Source of the DNA: Acidobacteriaceae bacterium
Lineage (GTDB): Bacteria; Acidobacteriota; Terriglobia; Terriglobales; Acidobacteriaceae
Assembly (NCBI GenBank): GCA_003151985.1
Contig: PLZC01000254.1
Location: forward strand, 7,459-60,566
DNA: 53,108 nt
Direction: 5' to 3'
Below, piece by piece: positions 37,201 to 44,613 of this stretch; position 1 is the first letter of the stretch, and each line of letters begins with the position of its first letter. Below the pieces are notes generated by a model. The model made no database searches. It saw only the letters and a program-made list of their open reading frames with translations, and was not told the DNA's origin. The translations under genes were made by a program, and so were the position numbers.

Positions 37201-37477
37201 TCTGGTTTGGGCGCTCCAGGCGCAGAAATCGCTGGGCACTTACGATCAGGCAATGGCGGACGAGCGGCTTACCGCGACGCTGGCTGAAGCGGAGAGGAGC
37301 CTGGCGGCCAGTACACACTCCGGCTATTGGCAGTTTACGGTTGGCATCCTGGAAGCTGCTCTCAATCAACGGGAGCAGGCGAGAGAATCGTTCCAGAAGA
37401 CCCTGATTCTTGCCGATAACCATATGTCTCACCACCTTGCGCGGGAGGCTTTGGCAAACATGGCGGCGGGCAAATAG
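34271..37477 (+). CDS. Exported DUF5107 protein with C-terminal TPR repeats
   Basis: This 1068-residue protein has a signal peptide (SCLALLLAGTTLSAVCQ). Residues about 30-370 match the DUF5107 pattern: YPYTLRTNLTG, LENEYLKCSVLPDIGGHLYTCIDKISGQPMFY in parts, GIEFNFPVSHNW, HRYYWWNNAGIQVWDD, PFMGIWHPHTKTGIVHYAEYGDLPGKKIW in parts, and EVQAGLFRNQETYAFLEPGQT. This beta-rich domain resembles galactose-mutarotase-like sandwiches. From about residue 470 to the end are TPR-type helical repeats (ALATYESALKKYPQSQSLEVAAGRL, YLGIAEEGLGHAREAQASY). DUF5107 proteins are found in glycan loci and may be glycoside-active enzymes, but I know no settled reaction. It is divergent from the propeller operon and shares its putative operator. 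A terminator-like structure follows at 37529. Confidence 0.85.
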   Translation: MKVSSCLALLLAGTTLSAVCQPAATQVKVWQGTLALAAYEEGQPDPNPPFDSYQTNSFNYPYTLRTNLTGVKADHAWRAIFLENEYLKCSVLPDIGGHLYTCIDKISGQPMFYANPSIKKAQIGYRGAWAAFGIEFNFPVSHNWVSMSPVDFAYASHDDGSASVWVGNIDRPYGMQWGVELVLRPGSTLLEEKVTLCNRSDIRHRYYWWNNAGIQVWDDSRVEYPMRFVAAHGFADVHPWPIDAEGKDLRIIKNQTDGPVSVFAHGTHEPFMGIWHPHTKTGIVHYAEYGDLPGKKIWSWGVDKADLEWRTNLSDNNSAYAEVQAGLFRNQETYAFLEPGQTIRFSEFWMPARGTGGISRANKTGVVHFDVQGSNVAVALNVNERIQGAQVSLTQNGTSLWAGTTDLTPETTWTHSVPINEPAGKITFELKDRTGDSLLKQTDGEYDWDPVSTIKTGRNEALRFPEPAARTTDDWLQVGRNQELGGKAVVALATYESALKKYPQSQSLEVAAGRLAASLQRFGEAERLLIPAQMRETSNSEIGYYLGIAEEGLGHAREAQASYEVAYRQADLRAPAAIRLAELRAREGDLRSAALFLQSAVEAQPANVRAQEELEAVLRALGKDSEADRLASLSLSANPLSAFLKEDTVKTDLQSMAADPYRVLRVAAEYMQLGLYKKALTVLDRTYPSVPADQSEPCSVLPQKHPLVLYYAAYCKQKLGADARQNWQAASELSVKLVFPSTDTDRIVLDAALAANDRDATVHYLLGTLLFSKGQIDQGMAHWEKAKQLAPNLQVIDVDMGNALLRMKGDPKSALAAFREAIRNDQENPEGYAGLDEAMSVTGASAAERATVLSQYPSADAKDSKMPASLVYQLALTRAEAAQYGPALALFKDRFFASEEGGTTSGQVLFEVKLMQAEAWAKAHNCTEAQGLLDGKNLDGSSPREYLKLAEIARSCGRTKESEDLLRKAATGVDEADLVWALQAQKSLGTYDQAMADERLTATLAEAERSLAASTHSGYWQFTVGILEAALNQREQARESFQKTLILADNHMSHHLAREALANMAAGK

Positions 37478-37528
37478 CCGGACTTCGGACTGGCGTGAAG
37501 CCTCCCGGGGGAAACACGTACAAGGAGG

Positions 37529-37557
37529 GCGTTTGCGGGCAAAGCGCACGCTTTTTT
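37529..37557 (+). terminator. Likely rho-independent terminator of the DUF5107 gene
   Basis: GCGT and ACGC flank an inner TTTG/CAAA pairing around CGGG, and six T follow (37552-37557). It lies about 50 bases after the stop at 37477 in the right orientation. Confidence 0.5.
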
Positions 37558-37888
37558 GCTCGAAAACGTGCCTGCTTCTTGTTCAGGCTTCCGCACAGAA
37601 GAGTCACTGGGCTTCCGCCGACGATAAGATCGCGAAGCACATCGTCAAGGGACGTCACTGACGCTAGCCTCGCTCGTCGCTCGAAGCACCATGACGAGCC
37701 GCGTATTGTTCTCAACCATAAGTTGATCTAACGCTACTTCACCGGCATCCGGTACCAATGTTCGTCGCTCCATCGGCATGAACCGGAGACCGCCAGAGCC
37801 TGTTCAACTTTTAACTCGCTTTGCATCATAGGCAAAGTATCAGTCGTGGTTCACCAAAAGTACCCAAAGTGAAGGAGACGAAACTCAA
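37558..37888. other. Intergenic region without a recognisable gene
   Basis: Open frames on both strands here are short, have poor ribosome sites and unlikely composition. The region separates the glycan locus from the debris-like segment on the right. I see no mobile-element terminus at the boundary. Confidence 0.4.
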
Positions 37889-38128
37889 ATGCTTGATGTT
37901 GTCGAATTCTTAACGAAGTTCTTGATGGAACTTGAGCGCCTAGTCCCCAATCGCGGAAATCGTCACATGATCAGCACCACTGAGAATGGCAAACTCGAAA
38001 TCCGTATCGGCGCTGGTGATTGGTATCGCATTTCCGACGGCGTGATTGATGACGCCGATCCGATTGCGGCCGCCCGATCAATAGCGTTGGCGCCGTCGCA
38101 TTGGGAAAATGCAACTGGAGACGGGTAA
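37889..38128 (+). CDS. Small hypothetical protein
   Basis: This 79-residue acidic protein (MLDVVEFLTKFLMELERLVPNR start) is preceded by GAAGGAG eleven bases before the ATG. A helical N-terminus is followed by a beta-rich segment (NGKLEIRIGAGDWYRISD) and an Asp/Ala-rich end. I do not recognise a family. It stands alone, co-oriented with the other small genes to its right. Composition and ribosome site favour a real gene. Confidence 0.5.
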   Translation: MLDVVEFLTKFLMELERLVPNRGNRHMISTTENGKLEIRIGAGDWYRISDGVIDDADPIAAARSIALAPSHWENATGDG

Positions 38129-38275
38129 ATCCACCACCGCACTGCGCAATCTAGCCTAGAATCGTTCGCCGCAGTTCCAACGACCCAGAACTTTCCCCAA
38201 ACCGATTTCCAAGCAAAGAATGTCAGGTCGCGGACCGCGTCCCCGCACTGCCTGCGAACGGAAGTATTAATTCAA

Positions 38276-38734
38276 ATGAAAGAGGGTCTTATTAAGATGA
38301 ACAGAAGTCCACATCCCTTATGCATGAATCAATCAATCGCCTATACTCGAGTGGCAGGAGCCGCGAACTGGGCTGCAAAAAGGAAGCGCCGCGCGGGCAC
38401 AATCTGCAGTTCCTGCAATAACCCGCTGCCTCCGCCGCACAAGCCCGGCTTGAAACGGTGCACTGAGTGCGCCGGAAGGCACCTTGTCCACCTGTCGTTC
38501 GTCCATAGCGGTGCATGGCATTGTTTCTTCAGGTCGGACGGGCAAAGGGTGCCACTTCCGAGGCAGCTAATCTTTCGTGACGCCGCCAAGATCTATGAGA
38601 TCGCTAGACGTGGCAATGGATTGTCAGACGACTCAGCTCGGCGGTGGCTCGATTGCTGCATAAGAATTGGGAGGGGAAATATTTTGTTACGGCTCTCCAA
38701 TGAACAATATCGAGCGGTGCGCGATCTTGGTTAG
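38276..38734 (+). CDS. Hypothetical protein with zinc-ribbon-like motif
   Basis: This 152-residue basic protein has two Cys pairs, CSSCNNPLPPPHKPGLKRC and TEC, forming a C-x2-C-x15-C-x2-C zinc-ribbon-like unit around residues 45-67. A mixed C-terminal part follows (RQLIFRDAAKIYEIARRGNGLS, RLSNEQYRAVRDLG). This could bind nucleic acid. ATG 38276 or 38297 could be the start. No family is recognised. It is flanked by orphan genes and a recombinase remnant, so it is probably carried by a former mobile element. Confidence 0.5.
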   Translation: MKEGLIKMNRSPHPLCMNQSIAYTRVAGAANWAAKRKRRAGTICSSCNNPLPPPHKPGLKRCTECAGRHLVHLSFVHSGAWHCFFRSDGQRVPLPRQLIFRDAAKIYEIARRGNGLSDDSARRWLDCCIRIGRGNILLRLSNEQYRAVRDLG

Positions 38735-38997
38735 TACCGCACGAGCTGCGGCGCCGGCAAATCGTCTTGAGTTATGGAGGTGTTGAATAGCAATAGATGC
38801 AAATCTCGACGAAAATTGAGAATCGAGATTGAAATATACGGCCCGACGACCGTTAACGGCGAGTAAGTCCTTAACTAATATGGAAAATCTAAAGGTCATT
38901 CAAATGTTGCCAGTGCTGGGTGATAAGGCGCCGCGCTTACGGAACCTCTGAACGTACGCCGTGAGAGACGGTGCTTTTCAACGGGGCATAGTCATTC

Positions 38998-39201
38998 GTG
39001 TTTCGTGCCATCGATCAAATAGGCCGCATCTCGCGATCCGAACTCGACCTGCATCCAGATAGCGTGGGTTACATCATCAAACGTGCCGCGGTCCGATGTG
39101 GGACGAAGGTCGAGGACATCGCAGGGCACCGTCTCCGCTCCGGGGCAATCACCCGGGCGGCCCGCAATGTCTTCCATAATCTATTCCGCGCATCTCTATA
39201 G
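38998..39201 (+). pseudogene. Tyrosine recombinase C-terminal remnant
   Basis: The 67-residue frame contains HPDSVGYIIKRAAVRCGTKVEDIAGHRLRSG in parts, which matches the block before and around the second catalytic arginine of phage-type integrases (GH-x-LR-S/A-G). The upstream catalytic region and the tyrosine-bearing C-terminus are absent; the frame ends soon after ITRAARN. It is a broken piece of an integrase and marks an older integration event. It is not the same sequence as the recombinases at 44614, 46476 or 48772. Confidence 0.65.
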
Positions 39202-39637
39202 TGTTGAACAGAACCATGTCCGCGCCTTCATCCTCGCCTTCCGCGACGGCGGCACATGGCACGATCTCGCGCGTCGGTGCTTCCCGGGCTACATCGCGAC
39301 CAGCGTTCTTCAGTGCCAGGCCTGCTCCTCGCAACGGCTAGTGATCCACTTTTGGATCACCGAAGAGGCAAATGCCAGAGCCGAGCGGTCACCGACCATG
39401 ACCGCGCTCAAGGAATTGGTGCACCGGCTCACCAGAGATTCCCACGATCTCGGCGTCTTCGCATTCGAGCCCAGCCTTGAGAAAGACCATCGCGTTCTCG
39501 ATTCATTTCGGTCGATGACGGCTCACTTCGCAGGTGAACCCGCCAATGGACCCTTTCTCTTCAATCGGACCGGAGACAGCAGGCACTATCCCCGGTCCGC
39601 GCCGGCAGTTCCCTCAAATATATGGGAGGGTCCTTGA
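39167..39637 (+). CDS. Small protein resembling the antibiotic-biosynthesis-monooxygenase (ABM) fold
   Basis: The protein has about 156 residues. The first 70 read like an ABM-type ferredoxin-like fold: HLYSVEQNHVRAFILAFRDGGTW, RRCFPGYIATSVLQ and RLVIHFWITEEANARAE, the pattern of small acidobacterial and proteobacterial proteins with PGY-x-x-T and a W near the strand end. The remainder (about residues 75-156) is unlike the family. The start overlaps the recombinase remnant, so the true N-terminus may have been lost. A role as monooxygenase-like or stress protein cannot be shown. Confidence 0.4.
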   Translation: MSSIIYSAHLYSVEQNHVRAFILAFRDGGTWHDLARRCFPGYIATSVLQCQACSSQRLVIHFWITEEANARAERSPTMTALKELVHRLTRDSHDLGVFAFEPSLEKDHRVLDSFRSMTAHFAGEPANGPFLFNRTGDSRHYPRSAPAVPSNIWEGP

Positions 39638-39722
39638 ACAACTGCGCCTGTCTAGCCTAAATCCCAAATCCCACTTCACAACCCAACCGCTTTGAACTCA
39701 CCTCTTCAATCAGGAGCACTTT

Positions 39723-40061
39723 ATGCCTCTTTTCCTAGAACTCCGCGACGGGCATTCGTCTGTCGACCATGAGTCTCATATACCCGGCGAACTAGGCCCG
39801 ATAGTCGGACCATTTATCTCTGTTCGTCTCCTTCGCGATGAGGTCCGCGTTGCCACGAGTAGTCGCGAACACCTGCTTCTCCGAGTTGCTGATTGGATCT
39901 TCTACGACAATCGCTTCTTCTCAGACATCGCGATCATTCCCTCCGAACAGATAAGTCACGGACGTACGCGTCGCCTACGGCCGTTCGACCCCCTTCTTGC
40001 GGACTTTTCGACATTCGCCGGAAGTGTGAACGTGTCGTCCAAGTCCTCCTGCGGGGAATAA
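39723..40061 (+). CDS. Small hypothetical protein
   Basis: This 112-residue protein has AGGAG eight bases before its ATG. It starts MPLFLELRDGHSSVDHESH and contains ISVRLLRDEVRVATSSREHLLLRVADWIFYDNRFFSDIAIIP in parts, a beta-alpha mixture. No family is recognised and there are no transmembrane segments. The clear ribosome site argues for a real gene. It is co-oriented with the neighbours in this orphan-rich stretch. Confidence 0.5.
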   Translation: MPLFLELRDGHSSVDHESHIPGELGPIVGPFISVRLLRDEVRVATSSREHLLLRVADWIFYDNRFFSDIAIIPSEQISHGRTRRLRPFDPLLADFSTFAGSVNVSSKSSCGE

Positions 40062-40339
40062 TCAGCCAATCAAATAGCGCTAATGCGCGCGAGACGAACA
40101 ATGAACGCCGAAATGATAACAGCTCGGCTTTTGCCGAATCCATTTCTCTTGAAGAGGAGGTAGACAAAACCACCGTATGAGTCTGGGTGGTGCAACTGAT
40201 GAGCTTTGCAGTATAGCCAGAACCGAACTGATCATAAGCTTAATAACACAGCGCCAAGTTCGTTTTGGTAAACCTTTGAGGTAATTGGCGTTATGACTTC
40301 GCATGAGACATGGCGGTAACCCCACAGAAAGAACCTTAA

Positions 40340-40600
40340 ATGTTGGATCTTCTTTCCTTTTCTATTCATTCTTCTCTTGCCACGAAAGCCGGCGCTTTCG
40401 TCAACTTGTTCGTTGACGGGGCACTGGTATACGTCTTGGTTTTTCTTCCGCAGGGTGAAATAGGCTTCTATAGCTGGCATCCGATAAGACGGATCCTTGC
40501 CGTGATCTTCTTTCCCTCTGTCCTCCTCTATTTGTTGATTACCGCTTGCTGCTGCGGCGATTGCAGCGCTTGCTGTCATCGCTGCGATGACGACGACTAG
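40340..40600 (+). CDS. Small membrane protein with Cys-rich acidic tail
   Basis: This 86-residue protein has two hydrophobic segments (AGAFVNLFVDGALVYVLVFL; ILAVIFFPSVLLYLLITA) and a tail of clustered cysteines ending in four Asp (CCCGDCSACCHRCDDDD). The tail could bind metal or be palmitoylated-like, but neither is shown. The ribosome site is weak. It may be a small stress or membrane protein; I do not recognise a family. Confidence 0.4.
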   Translation: MLDLLSFSIHSSLATKAGAFVNLFVDGALVYVLVFLPQGEIGFYSWHPIRRILAVIFFPSVLLYLLITACCCGDCSACCHRCDDDD

Positions 40601-41115
40601 CTGTCCAATCCGCGATCAGGTGCTAACCGGTCCGAAGTCGACTGACTCACCAGTTCAGACCATTTAGTTGCAACCACATATCGGTGTTGCAGGCGGATTC
40701 GCGCTCTTGATGGCTGCAGACGACCGTTTGCTCCTCCCAGGAGAGCACGAGTATTCCGTTGGCATTGACGAGACAAACTGGGTTGCTTCTTCTGTGGTCT
40801 CGCCGCCGTGGCCGCTTTCGCCGCAAAACGTGGCGAGTTTAGTGCCGTATCGGAATCGGGACCCCGCACGCCAGTCAATTCCGCAACGCGGCGGCGGTGG
40901 CCATTCACAATGCTTCAAAGATTCCCAGACTTTTAGGCATGGTCAATGAACCGCCAATTGCGGATTACTCTTTTTTAGTTGAGCAGCCCGCCGAAAGCTT
41001 CGCGCCGCCCACGTAACATAAACGGTGTCTCACGCCTCCAACCCAATGAAAGGATCATATGAATATTTCTTCGGAAACAAGAATCAACGATTTTTCCCTC
41101 TCGGGACTCGCGCTC
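40601..41115. other. Region without a supported gene
   Basis: Overlapping open frames exist on both strands around 40660-40950, but neither has a ribosome site or known motifs. The right end contains the truncated 3' end of the reductase-like pseudogene at 41116. Confidence 0.4.
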
Positions 41116-42175
41116 TTAAATGCCCTGTTTGGCGATGCCCGAAAGAAACATCGCGGCTTGCCCCGCTGAGTTGCCACCACCCACCACGATCACGTCATCG
41201 TCGCGGCACAGCAAGGATTCCATCGCGGTTGCCGCATAATAGATTCCGCGATTTTCAAACTGGCTATAGTTTGCAACCGAAAGTCTGCGGTACTGCGCCC
41301 CGGAGGCCACGACCACAGAGCGCGAGCAGACGGGAGCACCGCCCGCCAGTGTCAGTTTATGGATGCCATCGATCTGCTCCGCCGTGATTACATCTCTGGA
41401 GATTGCCAATCGCACTCCAAACTTCAGCGCCTGCAACTGGGCGCGACTCGCAAGGCGTTGGCCGGAGATCCCCGTGGGGAAGCCGAGATAGTTTTCAATC
41501 TTTGAACTGGTGCCTGCCTGACCTCCGGGTGCGATGCCCTCGATCACAATGGTGCAGAGCCCTTCAGACGCCGCATAGACAGCAGCAGCGAGACCTGAGG
41601 GGCCAGCCCCGACGACTGTCACGTCATAAATCATATGCGGGTCAGGAAGCTCGGTGATGCCTAGCTCATCGGCGAGTTGCGTGATGGTGGGCCGATGCAA
41701 GGTGCGTCCATCGGAGAGGACGACAGCCGGAAGAGTAGGGTCATGGTCGGATCGGGAATCACCGACCTGAATCGATACCTCTTCTGTCGTTTCGACTATT
41801 CTGTGCGGATACGTGTTGCGGAGGAGGAAGCGCTGGAGTTGTATCGTCTCTACATCGCCGGCGAATCCCCTGAGCACAACTCCCCCGCCAGCTTCTTTGA
41901 TGATGCCAATGCGACGCCAGATAGTCGCCTGCATAATGAGATTCGCGATATCGCCCTCCGCGCGCATGAGTCGCTGCAGTCCTCTACGCGGTATGCGAAG
42001 AAGGTGGCTCTCCCCAACTGTCCGCGCTTCTACGAGCGATCCCTGAGAGTTCAGGAGATTCAACTCGCCGGAGAAGTCGAACCTTTGATGGTGGGCGATG
42101 ATTTTGGACTCTCCACTTAAGGCAGGAAGAGACATATCGATTTGCCCGTCAAGAACGACAAACATATCGACCTCC
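41116..42175 (-). pseudogene. Truncated cNMP-binding / thioredoxin-reductase-like FAD protein
   Basis: The frame encodes the middle of a two-domain protein. An N-terminal cyclic-nucleotide-binding-like domain (FVVLDGQIDMSLP, FSGELNLL) is followed by a thioredoxin-reductase-like flavoprotein with the FAD motif VVGAGPSGLAAAVYA, the GGQAG and ENYLGFP segments, and the NAD(P) motif VVGGGNSAGQAA. Known members are about 550 residues. Here the end is lost just after the NADPH-binding motif (MFLSGIAKQGI, stop), and the start of the cNMP domain is missing. The 5' truncation coincides with the start of an opposing permease fragment, so a deletion or rearrangement joined them. It is unlikely to be functional. 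Confidence 0.75.
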
Positions 42176-42683
42176 CGCTCATCCGGCAGAGATTTCCGGC
42201 GCCCTCGAGCGTACCATCCGCGGGCTCGATGCGGGCTTGCCATTCATTGTAAGGACGTGGAACCACGAGATGGGCTGGGCGTTGTTTGCTGCCCGGGTGG
42301 CTACAGTGGCGCTCGGAGTCCTGGGGATGCTCGGCGCCATGCTGGCCGTGACAGGAATCTTCGGCATGGCCTCCTACACCGTGAGCAAGCGGCTGCGCGA
42401 ACTGGGGATTCGCATGGCGCTCGGTGCGCGGCGGAACCAGGTATTGCGTGCGGCCCTGAGTCGAGCATTTGTGGTGCTGGCTGTGGGATCGGTAGCCGGC
42501 GTGGTGCTGGGCGTTCTGGCTTCGAAAGTGCTTTTGTACATCGTGTACCAGGCCGCGCCGAAGGAACCGGTGGTCCTGGCCGGTGTGGTTTTCACAATGC
42601 TGGTCCTGGGGCTGGTCGCGGCGTGGATTCCAGCGCAAAAGGCACTTGCCGTGAATCCCGTGATGTTGATGCGCGAAGAGTGA
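42176..42683 (+). pseudogene. C-terminal fragment of a MacB/FtsX-type ABC permease
   Basis: Only the last roughly 165 residues remain. The open frame runs in from about 42176 (LERTIRGLDAGLPF). It has three hydrophobic spans, the MacB/FtsX signature GIFGMASYTVSKRLRELGIRMALGA, given here in full only as IRMALGA with its flanks, and the terminal PAQKALAVNPVMLMREE typical of the acidobacterial permeases of this type. Complete proteins have about 800 residues. The lost part begins where the reductase pseudogene on the opposite strand starts, so both were cut by the same event. Confidence 0.75.
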
Positions 42684-42930
42684 AGAAGGTGCTATCAATC
42701 TGCCGCGGGGGGAATGAAGAACCATTCACGCAGACTAGCCTCGATAACGCCTAAGGGTCTTGAATTGGTATTGTGCCTGGTTGGTCGCACGATTGCGGCT
42801 TAGGATGACATGCATTGGAGTAGCGGAGTGTGCTGTCGACCGGGGTTGTTGGCGAGTTGGCGGTTTTACGTCCATAGGGACCAGAGCCCAAGGTAAAAAG
42901 AAGACGACTAATGAGATGGTCCGCCGCTTG

Positions 42931-42953
42931 CATCCTCTGACTGACAGAGGATG
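42931..42953 (+). repeat. Perfect 9-base-pair hairpin upstream of the IS110 transposase fragment
   Basis: CATCCTCTG and CAGAGGATG flank a five-base loop (ACTGA), 30 bases before the transposase start. IS110-group elements carry structured non-coding RNA in this upstream segment, so it could be part of a bridge-RNA region; it could also be a simple terminator. Confidence 0.6.
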
Positions 42954-42983
42954 TGGGTAGCAGTTATGAGGAGGATCATCATC

Positions 42984-43559
42984 ATGCAGATTCATTCGGT
43001 TGGCATCGACCTTGGGAAGACGACCTTTCACTGGGTGGCGCTGGGGGCAGCCGGCAAGGTGCTCGTGCGCAAGAAGTTCACACGGAAGCAACTACTGGCC
43101 TATACCGCGAACATGCAGACCTCGCTGATCGGCCTAGAGGCCTGCTCAGGTGCGCATTTTCTCGGACGGGCTCTGCGGAAGCAGGGACACGAGGTTCGAC
43201 TGATCGCAGCCCAGTTCGCCAAGCCGTTTGTGAAGTCCAACAAGAACGACTTCGTCGATGCGGAGGCGATCGCCGAGGCAGTTGAACGCAAGAACATGCG
43301 CTTCGTCCCGATCAAGACGGACGACCAACTGGATCTGCAGGCGATTCATCGTGTGCGCGACCGGCTCATCTCCCGTCGTACGGCGGTGATCAACCCTCCT
43401 TCACATGGCGGCGGCACGGGCAGCGAGTGCGAAAAGATCGCCACCTCCCTGCTCAAGTGTATCGACACCTGCATCGACACAAAACATGAGAAGGTCCGAA
43501 GGGTTCGCATCCGCAAAATCAACATCGATATCGAGCTTGACGAAGGCTGCCAGGATTAG
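42984..43559 (+). pseudogene. IS110-family transposase, 3'-truncated
   Basis: The N-terminal RuvC-like DEDD domain is clear: SVGIDLGKTTFHWVAL with the first Asp, SLIGLEACSGAHFLGRAL with the Glu, and FVKSNKNDFVDAEAIAEAV with the Asp pair. A GAGGAGG ribosome site lies about ten bases before the ATG. The homologous sequence stops near 43390 (RRTAVINPP), where full-length proteins continue into the helical and serine-bearing Tnp_20 domain. What follows (HGGGTGSECEKIATS...) is unrelated. A normal length is about 330-400 residues; only about 135 residues are genuine. It is an inactive relic. Confidence 0.8.
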
Positions 43560-43751
43560 TCACCCCGGACCATGCTCCACGGCAAAAAGCGGTCCGGAGC
43601 GGGTGCGACACAACTCCTGTGGAAACGCGCTTGTCGTCACTAGGCGGTATAGTCGCCTTATCGGACAGTGACACAAATAGGTGCGTTTTACCGGTCCGAA
43701 TAGCCAACGCTAAGGGACAATATCGCTGACAAACAATGGGATCCGTTATAA

Positions 43752-43991
43752 GCCGGGGAGACCTTCGATCTTCTCGCGTACCAAGCGACGCGGGACACAT
43801 TCACCGAGCGAGTCGGCAACATTGGGAGAATCTCCGACCTGTTTGTCTGCCGAGTCGCTCAGGATCTCATGGCTGGATACGCCCAGGATGAGATTGCCCT
43901 CCGGCTGGGTTGCAATCCCTCGATATTGCGCAATCGCTTGGCACGGTATCGGCATGGAAACAACCCAGCATCGGAACCGATGGTTACGTGA
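43752..43991 (+). pseudogene. Possible helix-turn-helix (sigma-region-4-like) fragment
   Basis: An open frame without a proper start carries DLMAGYAQDEIALRLGC and SILRNRLARYRHG, the spacing of a sigma-70 region 4 or similar helix-turn-helix. It follows a stop at 43749-43751 and ends at a TGA at 43989-43991. No complete gene can be built from it. It may be a remnant of a regulator or of a transposon protein. Confidence 0.3.
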
Positions 43992-44613
43992 TTCGACAAA
44001 GTTTTTTGAATGGATGCGACAAAACACCTAGTTTGAACTCGCTATATTACTAGAGGGGATTTCAGGTGAGGTTTGGAAGGCCCGAATCTCCATGAGAATG
44101 GGGAGAAGCGTTGCCGGCTTTCGCTATCTTGAGCGGCGGTGGTTGTAAGGCCGAGAAACCTCCGACCGCCCGTATTTGACCTGCCCTTCCCTACTTCTCC
44201 ATTTAAACAATTTGTGCGGACCTCCGCGGCTTGGTTGGCCCCGTACAAAACCTCCTCTCGCGATGACCAACGCGGAATGGCGGCGCGCTGCGGTGCCGGA
44301 TCATATCGTTGATGGCCTGTGAAGTTCGTCGGAACTTAACTTTTTCGCTGCCATTGGTTCCGGCATTTACGGGGCCCGCCTGGCAAGTTCCCAATTCGCG
44401 ACTCCCTGCCAGGACCATCCGCACGGACTCTCTGTATGACCCGCTCCAAGTCAGATTGTTCCGTGTGCAATCGATCCGGACAATACCCGATTCTCTGATT
44501 AGGTTTTTTGAATATGCGACGGCGTACGCAACGGTCTCAGCGCCAAATATGGCGTGCAGCCAAATCGCAGACGTCTGCCCAATCCCATCTCTCGATCTTC
44601 ACGGAGGCAAGGA
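43992..44613. other. Upstream region of the recombinase pair, no gene seen
   Basis: Open frames are short and compositionally poor on both strands. The region should contain the promoter, and possibly a recombination site, of the tandem recombinase genes that begin at 44614. I could not identify either. Confidence 0.4.

Noticed and set aside
37362-37715. 117-residue minus-strand frame overlapping the end of the DUF5107 gene
   Set aside because: Its first part contains plausible residues, but it overlaps a certain gene, has no ribosome site and ends in low-complexity sequence.
40664-40949. Facing open frames on both strands (84-103 residues)
   Set aside because: Neither has a ribosome site, signal or family resemblance, and I could not choose between them.
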